Below are positions 57,385-64,000 of a stretch of DNA of 64,000 nucleotides, one piece after another. Numbering within the stretch: the first letter of the stretch is position 1; the number at the start of each line of letters is the position of its first letter. Both the position numbers and the translations under genes were made by a program. The notes beneath the pieces were generated by a model. The model saw only the letters and a program-made list of their open reading frames with translations. It was not told where the DNA came from and made no database searches. Source of the DNA: Nicotiana tabacum (lineage: Eukaryota; Streptophyta; Magnoliopsida; Solanales; Solanaceae); NCBI RefSeq assembly GCF_000715075.1, contig NC_134095.1, forward strand, positions 61,438,419-61,502,418, in the 5' to 3' direction.

Positions 57385-57909
57385 GTTTACCAGGTTTTCG
57401 ATGCAGTGTCAACAAACAAGATTTCCGAAGGTGAGATCATTCAGCACCCTAGGGTAGCTTCCGCAACGGTCATGATGGTTTCGGAAATGCTAGGTAATGG
57501 GTTTGTGCCGGGAAAAGGCCTGGGGGTTGAGCTTCAGGGGATTGTCCAACCTGTTTCCTTGCCCAAGAATTTGGAGACTTTTGGATTGGGGTTCAAACCG
57601 ACTGCGGCAGATGTAAAGCGAGCGCGGAAAATGAAGAAGAAAGTTTGGTTTCTTCCCAAACCTGTGTCACGTCTCTCAAGATCTTTTGTTAGAGCAAATG
57701 CCAAGGGGTCACCGGTCCCAAAAATTCTCGGACCATTAATTGGGATGGACGGGGATTTGAATCAGAGTTTCGAGAGGCTATTCGCTGATGTCAATATGGT
57801 AGAAGTTGGAGAGAGTTCCAGCGGAGTAGACATACAGTTTGTGGGGCCTGAGGCCAAAACCAACAATTGGACGGTTACTCCTCTTCCTATCTGGGGGGAG
57901 TCCTGGTAG
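57385..57909 (+). pseudogene. G-patch domain downstream of the Ogre protease
   Basis: It has the same frame as gag-pro. SEMLGNGFVPGKGLGVELQG (about 57481-57540) shows the spaced glycines of a G-patch, followed by a basic segment (DVKRARKMKKKVWFLPKP). The frame ends WGESW at 57909. G-patches bind nucleic acid or activate helicases in known proteins; a G-patch after protease is also known in betaretroviruses. Confidence 0.75.
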
Positions 57910-58110
57910 TAGGCTTTGATTTTTGCTTTCTTGTTTCGGATTATTCCAGGGTGTAATCCAAATTTCATTTTTTTTTTTGTAAAAGTGTGAACCCTGTTAT
58001 CCCAAATTTTAATAAAATTCTCTTCTTTTGCCTCATTTTGATTTCTGTTTTGTTCTTTTTCTTTCTGAACAGTTCTCTTTTTACTGGTTCTAATGACATG
58101 GCATGCACAG
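57907..58110 (+). other. Candidate Ogre intron between pro and pol
   Basis: Ogre elements are known to splice an intron between the pro and RT regions. Here GTAGTAG at 57906-57912 follows the last pro codons. A pyrimidine-rich tract (58021-58066) leads to possible acceptors CTGAACAG (58065-58072) or CATGCACAG (58102-58110). The pol frame downstream is different from gag-pro, which fits splicing. Confidence 0.5.
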
Positions 58111-60078
58111 CGGATCTTCGACCTAGTCTAATAAATCAATCTGACTCCGACTTAATGATACAAGAGGTCGATTGTGACAATGAGTTTGAATATGACGAGG
58201 ATGAAGCCTTCGAAGAAATAAACCGAGAACTATTCCAATTTGAAGAGAAACCCAAGCCTAATCTGAATGACACTGAGACTGTGAATCTAGGGGACGCAGA
58301 TAATGTCAGAGAAACCAAAATCAGCATCCACATTGAGCCAAATGTCAGGGAGGAATTGATCAAAGTGGAATTCAAAGATGTTTTCGCATGGTCATATGAT
58401 GATATGCCGGGATTAAGCACCAATCTAGTGGTTCATAAATTGCCCACTGACCCGGCATACCCTTCGATCAAGCAAAAGCTAAGGAAATTTAAAACAGAGA
58501 TGAGTGTGAAGATCAAAGAAGAGGTGGTTAAGTAGCTGTAGGCGAAGGTCATTCGGGTCACTCGATATCCCGAGTGGTTGGCCAATGTGGTACCAGTGCC
58601 GAAGAAGGATGGGAAAATCAGGGTATGCATCGACTACCGCAATCTCAACAAAGTAAGTCCTAAGGATAATTTTTCATTTCCCAACATCCATATCCTGATC
58701 GATAATTGCGCTGGGCGCGAGATCGGATCCTTTGTGGACTGCTATGCAGGATATCATCATATCTTAATGGATGAAGAAGATGCGAAAAAGATAGCTTTCA
58801 TCACACCATGGGGGACTTACTGCTACCGGGTCATGCCGTTTGGACTGAAGAATGCTGGGGCAACGTACATGCGAGCAATGACTATTGTGTTTCACGACAT
58901 GATACACAAAGAAATTGAAGTGTACGTAGATGATGTGATCATAAAGTCTTGGCGTCAGGAAGACCATGTAGCAGACCTAAGGAGATTTTTTTCAAAAACT
59001 TCGAAGGTATGATATTAATCTCAACCCGGCCAAATGCGCCTTTGGGGTTCCATCAGGAAAGCTGTTAGGATTCATCGTCAGTCGACAGGGTATTGAATTG
59101 GATCCATCCATCCAAGATTTACCACCGCCAAAGAACAAAACAGAGGTAATGAGTCTGTTGGGGAGACTAAATTACATCAGCAGATTCATCGCTCAACTCA
59201 CGGCGACTTGTGAACCCATATTTCGGCTGTTGAAGAAAGACGTTGCGGTAGACTGGAAGGCGGAGTGTCAAGAGGCTTTCGACCAGATTAAAGGGTATCT
59301 GTCCAATCCACCTGTGTTGGTTCCACCTGAGCCAAGGAGGCCATTAATTCTTTATCTGACAGTCCTGGAGAATTCATTTGGTTGCGTGTTGGGGCAACAC
59401 GACATCACAGGAAGGAAAGAACAAGCCATCTATTATCTCAGCAAGAAGTTTACAGTCTATGAGAATAAGTACACTCAACTTGAGAAGATATGTTGTGCTC
59501 TAACTTGGGTAGCACAGAAGTTTAAGCATCATCTGTCGTCACATACTGCTTACCTTATTTCACGCCTGGATCCTTTGAAGTATATTTTACAGAAGCCTAT
59601 GCCTACAAGAAGATTGGCAAAATGGCAGATATTACTCACAGAGTTCGACATTGTCTATGTGACGTGGACGGCCATGAAAGCCCAAGCATTGGCTGATCAC
59701 TTGGCTGAGAATCCTATTGATGAAGAATACGAGCCTTTGAGGACATATTTTCCAGATGAAGAAGTGATGCATATAGAGGAGTTAGAACTGAAAGAGGAAC
59801 CAGGGTGGAAGCTTTTCTTCGATGGGGCTGCAAATGCAAAAGGAGTTGGAATAGGAGCAGTACTTATTTCGGAAACAGGACATCACTATCCTGTTACAGC
59901 TCAGCTACGTTTCTATTGTACCAACAACATGGCTGAATATGAGGCATGCATTTTGGGACTACGATTGGCTGCAGACATGAATGTTCAGGACGTCTTGGTC
60001 TTGGGAGTCTCGGACCTCCTAGTACATCAGATCCAGGGTGAATGGGAAACACGGGATTTAAAACTTATACCATATTGA
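58098..60078 (+). pseudogene. Ogre reverse transcriptase, RNase H and second (archaeal-type) RNase H
   Basis: An acidic N-terminal segment leads to FAWSYDDMPGLSTNLVVHKL and the RT proper (NVVPVPKKDGKIRVCIDYRN, CYRVMPFGLKNAGATYMRAM). The active site YVDD is at 58923-58934. One extra T in the run 58986-58992 shifts the frame. The rest follows in the next frame: LLGFIVSRQGIELDPS, the RT-linked RNase H (AIYYLSKKFTVYENKYTQLE) and then a second RNase H (WKLFFDGAANAKGVGIGAVL, NNMAEYEACILGLRLA). Two RNase H domains are a Tat-lineage feature. TAG codons at 58533-58535 and 58539-58541 and TGA at 60076-60078 break the frame. Confidence 0.88.
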
Positions 60079-61532
60079 CAATGTTAGCACGATCTGAGCA
60101 AGCGATTTCGATCAGTGGAATTCAGACATATCCCGAGAGTTCACAATGAGGTTGCCGATGCCTTGGCCACTTTAGCATCGATGTTGCACCATCCAGACAA
60201 GATCCATGTTGACCCGTTGCATATTCAGGTTCGTGATCAACATGCTTATTGCAACATGATAGAGGAAGAAGTGGATGGCGAGCCATGGTTTTATGACGTC
60301 AAGGAATACCTCAGGATGGGGATATATCCGGAGTAGGCAACCGGAGATCAAAAGAGAGTCATTCGACGACTGGCAAATGGATTTTTCCTCAGTGGAGGAA
60401 TGTTGTACAAAAGAACCCCAGATCTGGGATTGCTGAGATGTATTGATGCGGGTCAAGCCACGATAGTGATGACAGAGGTACATGCTGGAGTCTGTGGGCC
60501 CCATATGAGCGGATATGTATTGGCAAAGAAGATTCTACGAGCGGGATATTATTGGCTCACTATGGAGCATGATTGTATCAATTTCGTATGAAAATGCCAT
60601 CAGTGTCAGATACACGGAGATCTGATTCATTCTCCACCAACAGAATTACACACAATGTCAGCACCATGGCCATTTGTGGCATGGGGCATGGATGTCATAG
60701 GGCCTATTGAGCCGGCAGCTTCGAACAGTCACATGTTCATTCTGGTAGCCATCGATTATTTCACTAAGTGGGTTGAAGCCAAAACTTTCAAGTCAGTAAC
60801 CAAGAAGGCAGTGGTGGATTTTGTCCATTCCCATATCATCTGTAGATTTGGGATCCCGAAAGTGATAATCACGGACAATGTGCTAATCTTAACAGCAACT
60901 TGATGAGAGAAGTATGTGAACAGTTTAAGATTACACACCGTAATTCCACTCCATATCGTCCCAAGGAAAATGGAGCAGTTGAAGCAGCTAATAAGAACAT
61001 CAAGAAGATACTGCGAAAGATGGTGGAAGGATCTAGACAATGGCACGAGAAATTACCCTTTGCTTTGTTGGGTTATCGCACTACAGTTCGGACTTCCATA
61101 GGTGCAACTCCTTATTTGTTGGTATACAGAACTGAGGCAGTAATACCAGCGGAGGTCGAAATTTCGTCCCTCCGGATTATCGCTGAAGCCGAGATTGATG
61201 ATGATGAATGGGTCAAAGCTCGACTGGAGCAGTTGAGTTTGATAGATGAAAAGAGATTGGCAGCAGTGTGTCATGGTCAGTTGTATCAGAAAAGAATGGC
61301 AAGAGCATACAATAAGAAGGTGCGCCCCAGAAAATTTGAAGTAGGGCAGCAAGTATTGAAACGGATCCTCCTGCATCAGGTCGAAGCAAAAGGCAAGTTT
61401 GCCCCAAATTGGCAAGGGCCTTATATCGTGACCAGAGTATTGTCCAACGGTGCTTTGTGTCTAACAGATATCGAGGGAAGATGTGTCGACATGGCTATCA
61501 ATTCTGATGCAGTCAAAAGATATTATGCGTAA
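60079..61532 (+). pseudogene. Ogre integrase
   Basis: The linker HIPRVHNEVADALATLASML completes the RNase H end. The H2C2 zinc finger is VHAGVCGPHMSG...KCHQC (60479-60610), interrupted by TGA at 60589-60591. The core has Asp in WGMDVIGP (60691), Asp in IITDN (60874) and Glu in NGAVEAANKN (60981). One base is missing near 60880, shifting the frame. The C-terminal part includes WQGPYIVTRVLSNGALCLTD and ends AVKRYYA, stop at 61532. TAG codons at 60085 and 60334 add to the damage. Confidence 0.88.
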
Positions 61533-61773
61533 TTTCTTTGATTATGGTAGTTATTGATTCGTTTGTTTGTATTTGGTACTTATTGGATAATGAAATGACG
61601 GAGGCAATTCTTTCTTATATCCAAACACTTTTAACCCTTGCTTCCCCCTTTTTGCCTTAAGTTATTCTTTCATACCCTTCTTTTGGAATCACTAATGGAA
61701 AAAAGATATGAAAAAAAAATAAAAAAAAAATGAAAAAAAAAGATAAAGATCACAAGAAAAAACAAAACCATAG

Positions 61774-61817
61774 GAACTACGTTTGACCTGATTCCTCAAA
61801 GAGGATACGTAGGCGCC
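61774..61817 (+). repeat. GAACTACG box, copy 3
   Basis: GAACTACGTTTGACCTGATT, then AGAGGATACGTAGGCGCC. It lies after the integrase stop. Confidence 0.8.
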
Positions 61818-62212
61818 TCACGGCTCGGTCATTGTGTGCATAGTTCAACATAGTGTAATAAAAATGAAATCCCCCAAGCAAAAAAAACTGGGGCAGAAGT
61901 TAGGTTTTAAAGTTTCAAAAAGGGTTTGATTTCCAAGAGTTGTAGTAGTTCACCCATCAAAGTTATGTTGAATTTTTGATAGCCTTTCTTTTAGCCCCAC
62001 ACCGAAACCAACATCGTTGTCCAAAAAAGACCTCCCGATCAATATCCGAGAGGCGGCAAGTCAGGCAAATGAAAGCCGAGAATAATGCACTGATCCCCAG
62101 CAAGAAGAGTATCATAAACTGGAAATGAATTGATAGCCGAAAAGAATCTCCAGAAGAGAGAGTCATATCGGCAACACTCCAATTCCCCGCTGAAAAAAAT
62201 AAAATAAAATGA

Positions 62213-62400
62213 GAGAGTCTTATCGGTGAAAACCTTCACAGGCACCATAAGGCGACGAAAGATGAGAGAAATGAAATGAGAGAATCTTATCGGTGAAAAC
62301 CTTCACAGGCACCATAAGGCGACGAAAGCTGAGGGAAAGGAGAGAGTCTTATTAGTGAAAACCTCTCGAAGGGCAATATAAGGCAACAAGATAGATTGGC
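62213..62400. repeat. Three tandem units of about 64 bp
   Basis: Units start near 62213, 62277 and 62341. Each has GAGAGTCTTATCGGTGAAAA, then a CACCATAAGGCGACGAAAG block; the third is more diverged. Confidence 0.85.
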
Positions 62401-63420
62401 AAAAAGGGTCTGGATTTGCGAAGAGGTGAGCACTTATTTATCCCCAGCAAGTGAGGCCATCAAGAAGATTTATTGATACAAATAGACTGGGTTGATTAAT
62501 CCGTAATGCATGACATGATCGTTGGGACCAGTCATACCGTCCAGATAAGTTGTTTCCTTTTCTTCTCCCCCAGCGTTTCCTCAGGAAGATTTTTTTCTTT
62601 TTTTTTCTATCTTTTCATTTTCTTTGTCTAAAAAGATTTTTTCCAGAAATTTGTTTCGAAAAGGATTTTTTCAGAGTTTACTACCAGGGGCCGAAAGAGT
62701 ACAAAGCAAAATACGAAGGGGACAGGCCAAAGTCAAAACAATAAGACAAAAGCCGCTTGTTGCAAAACCAAATGACAAAACTGTCCTGGAAAGTTAAGGG
62801 GAACATGAAGAAAGCGGGAATCAGAGGTTTAAAGACTTATGAACCAAGTTCCAAAAAGATCCCCGGCAGAACTTCGATAGATCACTGACCAAGGTCCAAG
62901 GGTGTCAGACAAAACAAAAAGGGGGAAAGAGGGAGAGAGAATTAATCTGCAACAAGATAACCCTAACACTCTTATCCTCAATAACGTTATCCCCAGATGA
63001 TAACATTTTATGCCCTGCAGTGCGGGGAGAAAATAAACTTTTAAGGGAGTAGTTTTGGAGTTGAAGACAACTCCCCCAGCATGTTTTGAAACAAAAGCGG
63101 GGAAGAGATAAATGAAATACCATCCCCAGCAGGAATATCATCCCCAGCAAGCAACTTTATCCCCAACCAGTTTTGGGAGCACAGAGCAAGGGAAAGGGAA
63201 AGGAAAAATCATCCCCCAGCAGGAGTGACATCATCACTCACCATGTTAAAACTAACAAATTTTTCTTTGATTTTTACAGGAAAACAAAGGTTGACGATGG
63301 CAGAAAAACACGCCACAAAGAAGGGCACCAAAACCGGGGCAGAAAATTTTCTGCCGTTGTTAAAAATTTTCTCGGAGGAACGAGGAAACAAATCCAAATA
63401 CATTTTTTTTATTTTTTTTC

Positions 63421-64000
63421 ATGTCCTAGGTCGCCCACCAGTATAATGAGGGTATGCAGTTCTGTTTATATTTCATGTCCTAGGTCGCCCACCAGTATAA
63501 TGAGGGTATACAATTCTGTCTTTACATTTCATGTCCTAGGTCGCCCACCAGTATAATGAGGGTATACAATTCTGTCTTTACATTTCATGTCCTAGGTCGC
63601 CCACCAGTATAATAAGGGTATGCATTTTTCATTTTTCGTGTCCTAGGTCGCCCACCAGTATAATGAGGGTATGCAGTTATGTTTCATTTCCTGTCCTAGG
63701 TCGCCCACCAGTCATTTCCTGTCCTGGGTCGCCCACCAGTATAATGAGGGTATGCATTTTTCATTTCCTGTCCTAGGTCGCCCACCAGTATAATGAGGGT
63801 ACGCATTTTTCATTCCATGTCCTAGGTCGCCCACCAGTATAATGAGGGTATGCATTTTTTCATTTCCTGTCCTAAGTCGCCCACCAGTATAATGAGGGTA
63901 TGCATTTTTCATTTCATGTCCTAGGTCGCCCACCAGTATAATGAGGGTACGCATTTTTCATTTCCTGTCCTAGGTCGCCCACCAGTATAATGAGGGTATA
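63421..64000 (+). repeat. Twelve-unit minisatellite (49-56 bp) at the window end
   Basis: Units begin ATGTCCTAGG or CTGTCCTAGG followed by TCGCCCACCAGTATAATGAG and GGTA(T/C). Starts are 63421, 63475, 63531, 63587, 63638, 63691 (a 28-bp truncated unit), 63719, 63768, 63817, 63867, 63916 and 63965; the last is cut by the window. The conserved core is 33 bp; a T-rich linker varies. It lies within the Ogre 3' region. Confidence 0.95.

Larger units (their letters stand above)
61533..63420 (+). other. Ogre 3' region with short repeats
   Basis: Non-coding. It contains the third GAACTACG box (61774-61817), three tandem copies of about 64 bp (62213-62400, AGTCTTATCGGTGAAAACC), and scattered ATCCCCAGCA motifs (exact at 62093, 62440, 63122, 63140). 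The A-rich stretch 61700-61770 may be old polypurine-like sequence. No 3' LTR is reached. Confidence 0.65.

Noticed and set aside
63712..63954. An 80-codon repetitive ORF on the minus strand
   Set aside because: It is a translation of the minisatellite; the repeat period changes frame elsewhere.
63421..64000. CRISPR-like array at the window end
   Set aside because: The repeat core is 33 bp but the 'spacers' are related T-rich linkers of similar sequence, and the context is a plant retrotransposon. It is a minisatellite.

Overview
This window is repeat-rich plant nuclear DNA. It most likely comes from a Solanaceae species (Nicotiana or a close relative). That assignment is an inference from recognised repeat families: long LTRs beginning TGTAACGACCC, Ogre/Tat Ty3 elements with a DUF7745-type first ORF, a Sirevirus-type Ty1/copia with an env-like ORF, and a LINE with a TTG-repeat tail. 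I recognise one ordinary host gene, an intact intronless prohibitin of the PHB3/4 type at 26237-27070. Almost everything else is transposon-derived and decayed.

Layout. (1) 1-4069: a plus-oriented long LTR split by a minus-oriented solo LTR of the same family (1024-3710), with a perfect 5-bp target duplication. (2) 6785-15529: a minus-strand Sirevirus (LTR, iMet primer site, gag, protease, integrase, RT, RNase H, env-like ORF), truncated at its 3' end and lying inside the env-like ORF of a plus-strand Sirevirus whose 3' end with multiple polypurine tracts is at 15535-17520. (3) 17520-22260: a Tat-lineage Ty3 remnant with gag and protease on the minus strand and an intron-containing antisense ORF on the plus strand. 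(4) 22320-24091: part of another long LTR, interrupting a DUF1985-like gene remnant (24092-25390). (5) 26237-27070: prohibitin. (6) 30346-39249: an 8.9-kb Mutator-like element (MULE) with long TIRs and a near-perfect 9-bp target duplication. It carries a MURA transposase, a small GRF-type zinc-finger/coiled-coil gene and a plant mobile domain (PMD/MAIN-like) gene. (7) 40970-48205: a second decayed Tat element, with integrase and RNase H on minus and an antisense ORF on plus, interrupted by a LINE (44249-45790) with an 11-bp target duplication. (8) about 49600 to the window end: a large plus-strand Ogre element with LTR end, primer site, duplicated leader, ORF1, gag, protease, G-patch, putative intron, RT, two RNase H domains, integrase, and a 3' region ending in a 12-unit minisatellite that runs out of the window.

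The two points most worth pursuing are as follows. First, the three-gene MULE has a distinctive palindrome family (GCGGTAT, one base, ATACCGC) in its TIRs and again just upstream of the GRF gene, and the transposase and GRF genes share a related core-promoter segment. Second, the Ogre primer-binding region appears to match far more than the usual 18 nt of a tRNA: about 41 nt look antisense to the 3' half of tRNA-Arg, including a perfect B box. A short motif identical to part of that tRNA recurs in the element's 3' region. All ORF assignments were made by eye from translated motifs; no database search was run.
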